Assembly (NCBI RefSeq): GCF_051278035.1
Contig: NZ_JBNMNU010000234.1
Location: 1-5,465, forward strand
DNA: 5,465 nt
DNA from: Clostridium_AD sp051278035
Lineage (GTDB): Bacteria > Bacillota > Clostridia > Clostridiales > Clostridiaceae
Reading direction: 5' to 3'
The notes under the pieces are model-generated. The model worked only from the letters and a program-made list of their open reading frames with translations, ran no database searches and was not told where the DNA came from. The position numbers were made by a program, and so were the translations under genes. Positions 1-5,465 of this stretch are shown here, piece after piece. Each line of letters begins with the position of its first letter. Position 1 is the first letter of the stretch.

Positions 1-103
1 AACTAGCTAAGTCAACGATATTAACATTTATAAGGAGAAAAATAGCGTATATCGACAGTTTTCATTATAAACTTACCAGATAATCTATTATTTACTATAG
101 ACT

Positions 104-130
104 AAAAATACCTCCTAAGAAGGAGGTATT
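104..130 (-). terminator. Intrinsic terminator closing the pgeF-phoPR-phoU-lipoprotein unit
   Basis: A perfect 10-bp stem (107-116 with 121-130) with a four-base loop lies directly at the end of the PstS-like gene. On the minus strand it reads AATACCTCCT, TCTT, AGGAGGTATT, followed by TTT, so the 3' side ends in a five-T run including the stem. Its first two bases are part of the gene's TAA stop (129-131). The T-tract is short, but the perfect stem and position support termination. Confidence 0.85.
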
Positions 131-953
131 AAGATGCTTCTATACAATGTTTTCTGACAATTTTTATACCGTCTTCACTTTTTATATAATTAAGGAAATC
201 ATCCAAACTATCTTTTTTTTCTTTAGAATAATACACTTTTATTGGAAAATTCAAGGCATAAAGTTTATTCGCAAGATTTGAAAGAGTTAGTTCAATACCA
301 CTTAGTTTTAAAAACACATTATCTTTATTATACCATTGTCCAGGTATAATTCCTATAGCATTTTTGTTCTGAGCAACAAAATTTTTCATTTCTTCCATAC
401 TTGATACATACTTAATATCGCTACTCATTTCCTCTTTAACAGGAGTATCCATAATACTTATGTTGAATTGTTGTTGAACTAAACTTAGAGGGTTTTTAAA
501 CGCCACAGGTATTATTGTTTGAGATTCACCCTTTAAGTCCACCCAATTTACCATATTCCCTGTATATATTTTTTTTAATTCCTGAGTTCCCACACTCTTT
601 ACTTTATTACTAACATTCACAATAATTCCTATTCCATCATAAGCTAATATTTCAGACTCAATTTTCTCATCAGCTGGCTGAACATATCCAACTAGTATAT
701 CCACCTCAGAATTGTTTATTTTAGTGAATGCACTATCTCTATCAAGAATTTCTACAACGACTACCGTTTCGTTATTTAAATTATAATCCCTTGCTAAATC
801 ATTTACCATGGGCGAAACTGACTCTTCACAAATTATTTTAATACTTTTAGATTTTTTTACTTCGACTTGTGCTTCTTTTTTACATCCTGTGTTCAGCATT
901 ACTATACTAATACAAAGAATTGTGGTCAATGTTTTTATGTTCATTTTTTTCAT
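129..953 (-). CDS. PstS-like periplasmic-binding-fold lipoprotein
   Basis: Predicted membrane-anchored solute-binding lipoprotein of 274 residues, related to the phosphate-binding PstS family (PBP-like domain). Residues 1-24 form a lipoprotein signal: Lys-rich start, hydrophobic stretch, lipobox LNTGC with Cys24 as the lipid site. Family-like segments are AYDGIGIIVN (104-113), ELKKIYTGNMVNWVDLKG (125-142), NAIGIIP (198-204) and a C-terminal LYALNFPIKVYY (231-242), matching the PstS pattern of DGIAVVVN, IfsGxixnW, AIGY and YPl. The usual phosphate-contact loops are not conserved: the SGT loop position reads FKNPLS (152-157) and the N-terminal GSxxVxP loop reads EESVSP (43-48). Phosphate binding is therefore uncertain. 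The ATG at 953 is chosen because GGAG lies 8 bases upstream; an in-frame ATG at 986 has no ribosome site and would add 11 residues before the signal. It is the last gene of the pgeF-phoPR-phoU unit and is not followed by pstCAB. It could be a low-affinity binder, a sensor partner for PhoR, or a binder of another anion. Confidence 0.85.
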   Translation of the reverse strand: MKKMNIKTLTTILCISIVMLNTGCKKEAQVEVKKSKSIKIICEESVSPMVNDLARDYNLNNETVVVVEILDRDSAFTKINNSEVDILVGYVQPADEKIESEILAYDGIGIIVNVSNKVKSVGTQELKKIYTGNMVNWVDLKGESQTIIPVAFKNPLSLVQQQFNISIMDTPVKEEMSSDIKYVSSMEEMKNFVAQNKNAIGIIPGQWYNKDNVFLKLSGIELTLSNLANKLYALNFPIKVYYSKEKKDSLDDFLNYIKSEDGIKIVRKHCIEAS

Positions 954-961
954 AATCACCA

Positions 962-965
962 CTCC
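962..965 (-). promoter_or_regulatory. Ribosome binding site deciding the start of the PstS-like lipoprotein
   Basis: GGAG lies 8 bases upstream of ATG at 953, whereas the upstream in-frame ATG at 986 is preceded by CTACAATTACAATAACT with no purine-rich site. The start at 953 also gives a standard lipoprotein signal length. Confidence 0.8.
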
Positions 966-1004
966 ACTACAATATTTTAAAAACATAGTTATTGTAATTG
1001 TAGT
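966..1004 (-). repeat. Inverted repeat in the phoU to lipoprotein gap
   Basis: ACTACAAT (966-973) and ATTGTAGT (997-1004) are perfect 8-base inverted repeats separated by 23 bases. On the minus-strand transcript the second arm ends directly before the GGAG ribosome site of the lipoprotein gene. The first arm begins a tandem TACAATTACAAT. It may be an AT-rich hairpin or protein site, or simply chance in low-GC DNA. Confidence 0.4.
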
Positions 1005-1024
1005 TTCTGTATTTTACCTGAAAA

Positions 1025-1681
1025 CTATTCGTTTAAATCAACTCTTTCACCAGTAACTAGATAAATTGTCCATTCACATATATTTGTCGTATGGTCTGCA
1101 ATACGCTCTAGAAACTTACATACAAATAAAAATTGAGTTGCTTGTTTTATCGTACTTGGCTTTTTTGCCATTAATTGTAAAAGCTCACTAAAAACTTCGT
1201 AATATAAATTGTCTACTTCATCATCTCGTTTTCCAACAGCATAGGCTTTCTCAATATCTCCTTCTACATATGCATCTAATGAATCTTTTATCATAAGTAT
1301 TACTATTTCAGCCATTCTAGGAATATCTATTAACTCTTTAATGTATTCTTCATCTTTTAATCTTAAAGTAATTTTAGCTATATCTACAGCATGATCTGCT
1401 ATTCTTTCAAGGTCAGTTACTATCTTTGTTGTAGTGAAAATATTTCTTAGATCTATAGCTAATGGCTGTTGCATGGCGATGAGTCTTATTGCTTTGTCTT
1501 CTATTTCATGTTCCATTATATCAACAATGTCATCATCCTTCATTATTTTTTCAGCCTTCCCAACGTCTTGTTGTACTAGGGCATAGATGCAATCGTGAAT
1601 TTGTTTTTCTACTATACTTCCCATTCTAATTAGGTCATTATGAAGCTCTTGAAGATTAGCTTCAAATACTTTTCTAGCCAT
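1025..1681 (-). CDS. phoU: PhoU, phosphate signalling accessory protein
   Basis: Cytoplasmic all-helical regulator of 218 residues, the usual PhoU length. In known systems PhoU links the PstSCAB phosphate transporter to the PhoR kinase, keeping PhoR in its inhibitory state when phosphate is plentiful and limiting phosphate uptake. The sequence shows the two tandem PhoU three-helix repeats. The metal-binding motif LERIADHAVD (91-100, E92/D96/D100) recurs exactly 100 residues later as LERIADHTTN (191-200, E192/D196), with Asn200 in place of the third acidic residue. The ATG start is supported by AAGG 7 bases upstream (1689-1692). It lies 92 bases after phoR and 71 bases before the PstS-like gene, in the same direction. 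PhoU is more often found after pstB; here it sits between the kinase and an orphan binding lipoprotein. The identification is secure; the functional role is taken from the family. Confidence 0.96.
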   Translation of the reverse strand: MARKVFEANLQELHNDLIRMGSIVEKQIHDCIYALVQQDVGKAEKIMKDDDIVDIMEHEIEDKAIRLIAMQQPLAIDLRNIFTTTKIVTDLERIADHAVDIAKITLRLKDEEYIKELIDIPRMAEIVILMIKDSLDAYVEGDIEKAYAVGKRDDEVDNLYYEVFSELLQLMAKKPSTIKQATQFLFVCKFLERIADHTTNICEWTIYLVTGERVDLNE

Positions 1682-1773
1682 ATTATCACCTTCCTCTTTA
1701 TATTTTAGCCAAATCTAAATGAATATAACCTTTTATTCGTTAATTTTGAGACCCGATATAATATTTTATGTTT

Positions 1774-3477
1774 TTATTTACTGTATGGAATTTCGATTAT
1801 GAATTTACTACCTACTCCAAGTTTACTTTCCACAGATATTTTGCCGTCAAATTTAAGTACTATATGCTTAACGATAGCAAGACCTAATCCTGTTCCGCCT
1901 TTTGATCTAGAACGAGCCTTATCCACTCTATATAATCTCTCAAAGATACGTGGAATTTGCTCCTTAGCTATTCCGACCCCAGTATCCTTAACCCAAAGAA
2001 TGATTCCATCATCTCTGCCCTCTGTCCCAATGCAAACACTATCGCCTGTTTCTGAGTAGTTTAGTGCATTATCTACTAAGTTAATTAACATTTGTTTAAA
2101 CCTATCAGTGTCGCCTATCAGTGTATTTACTTTATCCTGCTCTATTGATAACTTAATTTGTTTTACGTCTGCAGTGTTTTTCATCAAATTGTAAACATCT
2201 TCTACTATTTTATTAACATTAATGCTTTCCTTTTTAAGTTCTTTTTGCTGTTCTATATTAGAAAGTATTAAAATATCTGTAATAAGTCTAGTTAATCTTT
2301 CAGTTTCTTCATTTATTATATTCAAGAACTTTTCCTTTGTCTGCGCATCATCAACATATTTTAGAGTCTCTGCAAATCCTTTAATAGATGTTAAAGGTGT
2401 TTTAAGTTCATGGGAAACATTAGCAACGAATTGTGTTCTCATATTCTCTAATTTTTTCACTTCTGTAATGTCCTGGACAACAGCTACAGTACCAATATGC
2501 TCGCTTCTATTAATTATATCCGCAGTCTTTATCCTAAGTTCTCTTTCCTTTGGCCAAACTATCTTTATTTCCTTATAGTCATCATCACTTTGATGGAAGA
2601 TATTTTCTAATTCAAAATCTCTAATATTATCCAGAAGATTCTGCCCTATAATATCTTTTGATATTCCAAATATTTTTTTCGCATATGGATTAATCATTAT
2701 GACTTTGTTATTTCTATCCACCGCAATGACTCCACTGTCCATACTTTGTAGAATAGCCTGTAACCTATTTTGCTTATCTGTAACTTCATTCAGTGTAAAC
2801 TCTAATTTATCTGCCATCTCATTGAAATTCTTAGCTAGCTCTCCTATTTCACCGTTTGTTAGTATTTTAACCCTTCTATGAAACTCACCCTTGGTAATCC
2901 TTGAAGTTATAAAAATCAAGTCTTCTATTGGTTTCACTATAATATACGATAATTTAAGAGAAAACCAAATAGTCATCATTCCAGAAAAAATTATGGCACT
3001 AATGTAAAATTTAAAATATTTACTTCCCAGGCCATTTACTATTTTAACAGGCATAGAACTTCTAATAATAAAACCGTCATCTAAAACAGTAGCAAAATAC
3101 ATCATGTTCTTCTCAGTAGTGTTACTATATCTAACTATATATCCACTACCGCTTCTTCTTGCAGTCATTATTTCTTCCCTGCTATTATGATTATCCATAG
3201 TTTCCATATCTATATTTGAATCATAAATAACTTTGCCCTTCTTATTAATGTATGTAACTCTAAGTTCTGAGCCCGCTAAATTATCAGTAAAGAATTTTCC
3301 CTTATCTATTAAATTATTACTACGTAATAGGCTAATTATCATATTATTATTCATTTCAAGCTTATTCTTCATGTTTTGTTGGTATTCATAATTAAAAATA
3401 GAGACAAATAATGTAGTCACTACTATAAATATAAATATTACAGCGCTTAATAAATATATCATTAATTTTTTTTTCAT
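1774..3477 (-). CDS. phoR: PhoR-type sensor histidine kinase
   Basis: Membrane-bound sensor kinase of 567 residues, in the size range of Gram-positive PhoR. Layout: transmembrane helix 1 (about 7-29), an extracytoplasmic sensor domain (about 30-152), helix 2 (about 154-180), HAMP linker (about 179-231, GEIGELAKNFNEMADKLE at its end), PAS domain (about 235-336), dimerisation/phosphoacceptor domain with the H-box VSHELKTP (phosphorylated His356), and an ATPase domain with N-box NLVDNA (466-471), G1 box DTGVGI (498-503), F-box IFERLYRVD (511-519) and G2 box GGTGLGL (527-533). All catalytic boxes look intact. Start and spacing: two bases separate the phoP stop from the phoR ATG, and the GGAG ribosome site (3485-3488) lies inside the last phoP codons, so translation is probably coupled. 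Assignment as PhoR rather than another PAS-containing WalK-like kinase rests on the adjacent phoP-type regulator and phoU. Codons 2-4 form a nine-A run. Confidence 0.92.
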   Translation of the reverse strand: MKKKLMIYLLSAVIFIFIVVTTLFVSIFNYEYQQNMKNKLEMNNNMIISLLRSNNLIDKGKFFTDNLAGSELRVTYINKKGKVIYDSNIDMETMDNHNSREEIMTARRSGSGYIVRYSNTTEKNMMYFATVLDDGFIIRSSMPVKIVNGLGSKYFKFYISAIIFSGMMTIWFSLKLSYIIVKPIEDLIFITSRITKGEFHRRVKILTNGEIGELAKNFNEMADKLEFTLNEVTDKQNRLQAILQSMDSGVIAVDRNNKVIMINPYAKKIFGISKDIIGQNLLDNIRDFELENIFHQSDDDYKEIKIVWPKERELRIKTADIINRSEHIGTVAVVQDITEVKKLENMRTQFVANVSHELKTPLTSIKGFAETLKYVDDAQTKEKFLNIINEETERLTRLITDILILSNIEQQKELKKESINVNKIVEDVYNLMKNTADVKQIKLSIEQDKVNTLIGDTDRFKQMLINLVDNALNYSETGDSVCIGTEGRDDGIILWVKDTGVGIAKEQIPRIFERLYRVDKARSRSKGGTGLGLAIVKHIVLKFDGKISVESKLGVGSKFIIEIPYSK

Positions 3478-3479
3478 AA

Positions 3480-4175
3480 TTAATCTCCAAAGTTAAATTT
3501 ATATCCTATACCCCGAATAGTCTGGATATACATTGGATTTTTATCATCTTCTTCAATTTTTTGTCGTAGATGCCTTATGTGAACATCTACAGTTCTTGTT
3601 TCTCCTACGTATTCATAACCCCATATTTTATCTAGTAAGAAGTCTCTAGTCATAACTCTCCCTTTATTTGTTATTAGAATTTCTAGAAGTTCAAATTCCT
3701 TTAATGTTAGGTCGATTTTTATTTCACTTTTAAGAACCTCATGCTTACCAAAGTCAATATCTAAATTACCAACTTTAAATGTTTTTTCAACTATTTGCAT
3801 AGTACTTCTTCTAAGTATAGCTTTAATTCTTGCTACTAGTTCCCTTACTGAAAATGGTTTTGTAATGTAATCATCTGCCCCTAGCTCAAGTCCGATTATT
3901 TTATCTATTTCTTCTCCTTTTGCTGTTATCATTATTATGGGCATGTTTGACATAGATGAATCTTTTCTAATTTCCTTACACACATCTAAGCCATCCATTC
4001 CAGGCAACATTAAGTCTAGTAACATAAGTTGTGGCAAATGTTCTTTAGCAAGTTTTATGGCGTCGATACCATTGTCAGAAAGTATGACCTTGTAACCATT
4101 TTTTTCTAGATTAAATTTAATTAATTCCTGTATATGTTCTTCATCATCCACAACTAATATTTTTTCATCTGCCAA
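3480..4175 (-). CDS. phoP: PhoP/PhoB-type response regulator (OmpR family)
   Basis: DNA-binding response regulator of 231 residues, expected to activate or repress phosphate-regulon promoters when phosphorylated by the downstream kinase. The receiver domain (about 4-118) has the acidic pair D10/D11, phosphoacceptor D54 in LLDLMLPG, T84 in MITAK and K106 in ITKPF. The winged-helix effector domain (about 133-229) includes LTLKEFELLEIL, the recognition-helix region TVDVHIRHLRQKIE (195-208) and the closing hairpin TIRGIGYKF. The start is TTG at 4175, giving MADEKILVVDD; the strong site GGAGGGG (4181-4187) sits 5 bases upstream and no in-frame ATG lies nearby, so TTG is well supported. It follows pgeF by 31 bases and precedes phoR by two. 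PhoP/PhoB, WalR and other OmpR-family members are hard to separate by sequence alone; phoU nearby favours PhoP. Confidence 0.94.
   Translation of the reverse strand: MADEKILVVDDEEHIQELIKFNLEKNGYKVILSDNGIDAIKLAKEHLPQLMLLDLMLPGMDGLDVCKEIRKDSSMSNMPIIMITAKGEEIDKIIGLELGADDYITKPFSVRELVARIKAILRRSTMQIVEKTFKVGNLDIDFGKHEVLKSEIKIDLTLKEFELLEILITNKGRVMTRDFLLDKIWGYEYVGETRTVDVHIRHLRQKIEEDDKNPMYIQTIRGIGYKFNFGD
3485..3488 (-). promoter_or_regulatory. Ribosome binding site of phoR inside the phoP 3' end
   Basis: GGAG is part of the last sense codons of phoP (TTT-GGA-GAT-TAA) and sits 7 bases before the phoR ATG, so ribosomes finishing phoP arrive on the phoR start region. Confidence 0.8.
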
Positions 4176-4180
4176 TTTAA

Positions 4181-4187
4181 CCCCTCC
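4181..4187 (-). promoter_or_regulatory. Ribosome binding site deciding the TTG start of phoP
   Basis: GGAGGGG on the minus strand ends 5 bases before TTG at 4175. It is the only strong site near the start of the receiver domain and there is no in-frame ATG nearby, so it fixes the non-ATG start. Confidence 0.85.
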
Positions 4188-4206
4188 GTATCTTTTTATT
4201 TGTTTA

Positions 4207-4923
4207 TTACTTTAAATAAACAAAAGAAAACATTCTACCTAGCTTATTCTCACTAAATCTATAGGAATATAATTCATGGTGCTTATTACAAGCAGTACAA
4301 ATATTGGTAGTGATAATATTTGTTTTTTTAATACCTTTTGCCATAAGCTGTGTCATAATACATTTTTGTAAATCTAATTTATTGTTATTACTAATTTTAA
4401 TATTACTATAAATGTCTTCACTAGTAAACTCTTCTATTAAATCGCTGCTAACTTCATAGCAACAACCTCCGATATGTGGGCCAATGTAGACCTTTATATC
4501 CTTGGATATTGAGTCATAAGTCTCTTGTAATCTTTCAATGGTTTTACTTACAATTAAAACTTTTGTACCTTTCCAGCCACTATGTATTGCTGCGATTACT
4601 CCCTTACTAGTATCTACTAAAATAACAGGTACACAATCTGCTGTAAAAATGCCAACTGCCGTTTTTGTTTTATCTGTTATGAGTGCATCACCATCTTGAG
4701 TGTCAATCCTATCATCAAAACTTAAAATTTTATCACTGTGAATTTGATTTAAATAACCAACATTCTGTAACTGATAATACTCTTTGATGTTTTTAAGGTT
4801 GTGTAATCCTTCATTAGTATTTTTATTAAAGTTTAACCCATCCTTTGCCGTAGAAAATAAAATCACCGCATTACCACATTCAAATTTTATAAATTTATCA
4901 TAATTAATATTGTCACTTTCCAT
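4207..4923 (-). CDS. pgeF: PgeF/YfiH laccase-domain peptidoglycan editing factor
   Basis: Cytoplasmic protein of 238 residues in the YfiH/YlmD (DUF152, 'multicopper polyphenol oxidase') family. E. coli YfiH (PgeF) limits misincorporation of L-serine for L-alanine in peptidoglycan precursors, and relatives such as human FAMIN/LACC1 act on purine nucleosides; which activity applies here cannot be read from sequence. Family hallmarks are present: LNQIHS with His62, GDALIT (78-83), TADC with Cys97, AAIHSGWKGT with His114, IGPHIGGCCYEV (147-158), and the C-terminal CTACNKHHELYSYR with GRM. His62, Cys97 and His114 correspond to the zinc-binding catalytic triad of the family. The ATG start is supported by GAGG 7 bases upstream (4931-4934). 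The gene ends in tandem TAA TAA stops. It is first in the unit with phoP and phoR, 31 bases ahead of phoP, and lies behind the nrdR terminator. Confidence 0.95.
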   Translation of the reverse strand: MESDNINYDKFIKFECGNAVILFSTAKDGLNFNKNTNEGLHNLKNIKEYYQLQNVGYLNQIHSDKILSFDDRIDTQDGDALITDKTKTAVGIFTADCVPVILVDTSKGVIAAIHSGWKGTKVLIVSKTIERLQETYDSISKDIKVYIGPHIGGCCYEVSSDLIEEFTSEDIYSNIKISNNNKLDLQKCIMTQLMAKGIKKTNIITTNICTACNKHHELYSYRFSENKLGRMFSFVYLK

Positions 4924-4981
4924 TACTTCACCTCATTTAAAATACTTAGACTTTTAAAATCTCTTATATATTTAAATCTAC
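4924..4981 (-). promoter_or_regulatory. Probable promoter region of the pgeF-phoPR-phoU unit
   Basis: This 58-base gap lies between the nrdR terminator and pgeF. Because the terminator is strong, transcription of the five-gene unit probably restarts here. TATAAG (4963-4968) is a possible -10 element, but the region 17 bases upstream falls in the terminator T-tract and offers no good -35, so the exact promoter is uncertain. TTTAAA occurs three times, at 4936-4941, 4953-4958 and 4971-4976. No established PhoP-box repeat could be recognised. Confidence 0.35.
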
Positions 4982-5007
4982 AAAAAAAATGCCAAAACGG
5001 CATTTTT
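4982..5007 (-). terminator. Intrinsic terminator after nrdR
   Basis: On the minus strand the sequence reads AAAAATGCC, loop GTTTT, GGCATTTTT. It forms a perfect 9-bp stem (4985-4993 with 4999-5007) and, with the three Ts beyond the stem, a run of eight Ts (4989-4982). The 5' arm overlaps the nrdR stop codon (5006-5008). The A-run on the other side makes it formally able to act in both directions, but no plus-strand gene enters it here. Confidence 0.9.
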
Positions 5008-5461
5008 ATTCGGTACACATTAGTTTTCGTATTTCTTCCATGAATGTATTAATATCTTTGAATTGTCTATAAACCGAAGCAAATCTAACATAAGAAACCT
5101 CATCTACATTTTTTAATATACTCATGATAATTTCTCCAATATGATCAGATTTCACTTCTGTAAGCATTTCATTATTTAGCTTTTTTTCTACTTCGTCACA
5201 AATATTCTCAATTTGCATTCTAGATACTGGTCTCTTTTGACAAGCCTTCATTAAGCCATTTATTATTTTTGTTCTATCAAAATATTCTCTATTAAAATCT
5301 TTTTTGATTACTAAAATAGGTATATCTTCTACCTTCTCAAACGTAGTATATCTTTTTAAACAACTAAGACACTCTCTTCTTCTTCTAATTGCAATATTAT
5401 CCTCCGTTGATCTAGAATCAACTACTTTACTCTCTTCACAGCTGCAAAATGGACATTTCAA
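5006..5461 (-). CDS. nrdR: NrdR, transcriptional repressor of ribonucleotide reductase genes
   Basis: Regulator of 151 residues, the typical NrdR size. In the family it binds NrdR boxes upstream of ribonucleotide reductase operons and senses (d)ATP. An N-terminal zinc ribbon uses Cys3, Cys6, Cys31 and Cys34 (CPFC and CLSC), with VVDSR, the basic stretch RRRRECL (26-32) and RYTTFE (37-42). An ATP-cone domain follows (about 49-139), with the family segments FDRTKIINGLMKACQKRPV and VSYVRFASVYRQFKD. The start is TTG at 5461 (codon AAA-TGT-CCA next); family proteins usually begin M(K/R)CPFC, so this start fits. Only four bases are visible upstream, so its ribosome site and promoter lie outside the window, and a longer N terminus cannot be strictly excluded. 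Its 3' end runs straight into a strong terminator, so it is probably transcribed separately from the phosphate module. Confidence 0.96.
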   Translation of the reverse strand: MKCPFCSCEESKVVDSRSTEDNIAIRRRRECLSCLKRYTTFEKVEDIPILVIKKDFNREYFDRTKIINGLMKACQKRPVSRMQIENICDEVEKKLNNEMLTEVKSDHIGEIIMSILKNVDEVSYVRFASVYRQFKDINTFMEEIRKLMCTE

Positions 5462-5465
5462 TGCT

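Noticed and set aside
10..15. TTGACT on the minus strand as a -35 element for a gene to the left of the window
   Set aside because: The matching -10 would fall outside the window, so it cannot be supported.
32..37. AAGGAG on the plus strand as a ribosome binding site
   Set aside because: No start codon at suitable spacing and no following reading frame of useful length.
3..83. Plus-strand frame open from the window edge and ending in TAA at 81-83, possible tail of a convergent gene
   Set aside because: Only 26 codons, expected by chance at this base composition, with no recognisable sequence and no plus-strand T-run after the nearby hairpin.
954..986. Longer start for the PstS-like lipoprotein at ATG 986
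   Set aside because: No ribosome site upstream, and it would place 11 extra residues before a standard lipoprotein signal.
808..1056. Plus-strand open frame of 82 codons over the lipoprotein gene start
   Set aside because: Antisense to the signal peptide region and gap; hydrophobic composition is the mirror of AT-rich coding sequence, with no ribosome site and no family match.
1025..1681. phoU repeat motif with Asn200 replacing the third acidic residue as a sign of inactivation
   Set aside because: The first two metal-binding residues remain and the motif third position varies in the family, so this is not evidence of loss of function.
1799..2881. Three plus-strand open frames (1799-2059, 2222-2578, 2699-2881)
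   Set aside because: All lie antisense within phoR, whose kinase domains are intact in its own frame.

Overview
The window is AT-rich, low-GC DNA. All six genes lie on the minus strand, have strong GGAGG-type ribosome binding sites where these are visible, and encode proteins typical of Firmicutes, most likely a clostridial-type organism. The order and protein character suggest a spore-forming Clostridia relative, but no sequence here fixes the species. No mobile element, tRNA, rRNA or CRISPR array was seen.

Reading in the direction of transcription (high to low coordinates): nrdR (5461-5006), a zinc-ribbon/ATP-cone repressor of ribonucleotide reductase genes, ends in a strong intrinsic terminator (4982-5007). 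A 58-base AT-rich gap follows, probably carrying a promoter. Then comes a five-gene unit: pgeF (4923-4207, laccase-fold peptidoglycan-editing factor), a PhoP-type response regulator (4175-3480, TTG start), a PhoR-type histidine kinase (3477-1774), phoU (1681-1025), and a small lipoprotein of the phosphate-binding PstS-like fold (953-129). A second perfect-stem terminator (about 104-130) closes the unit. Bases 1-100 beyond it hold no gene I can support.

The unit is the phosphate-starvation signalling module: PhoR senses envelope or transporter state, phosphorylates PhoP, and PhoU links the kinase to phosphate transport. The expected PstCAB permease genes are absent. The one transport-like gene present is a PstS-like lipoprotein whose residues at the usual phosphate-contact loops do not match the family pattern, and it is followed directly by a terminator. 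That orphan lipoprotein is the most interesting item here. The rest is conserved chromosomal housekeeping and regulatory DNA, and I do not see a convincing novel system. Two genes (nrdR and phoP) start with TTG, and both terminator hairpins overlap the stop codons of the genes they follow.
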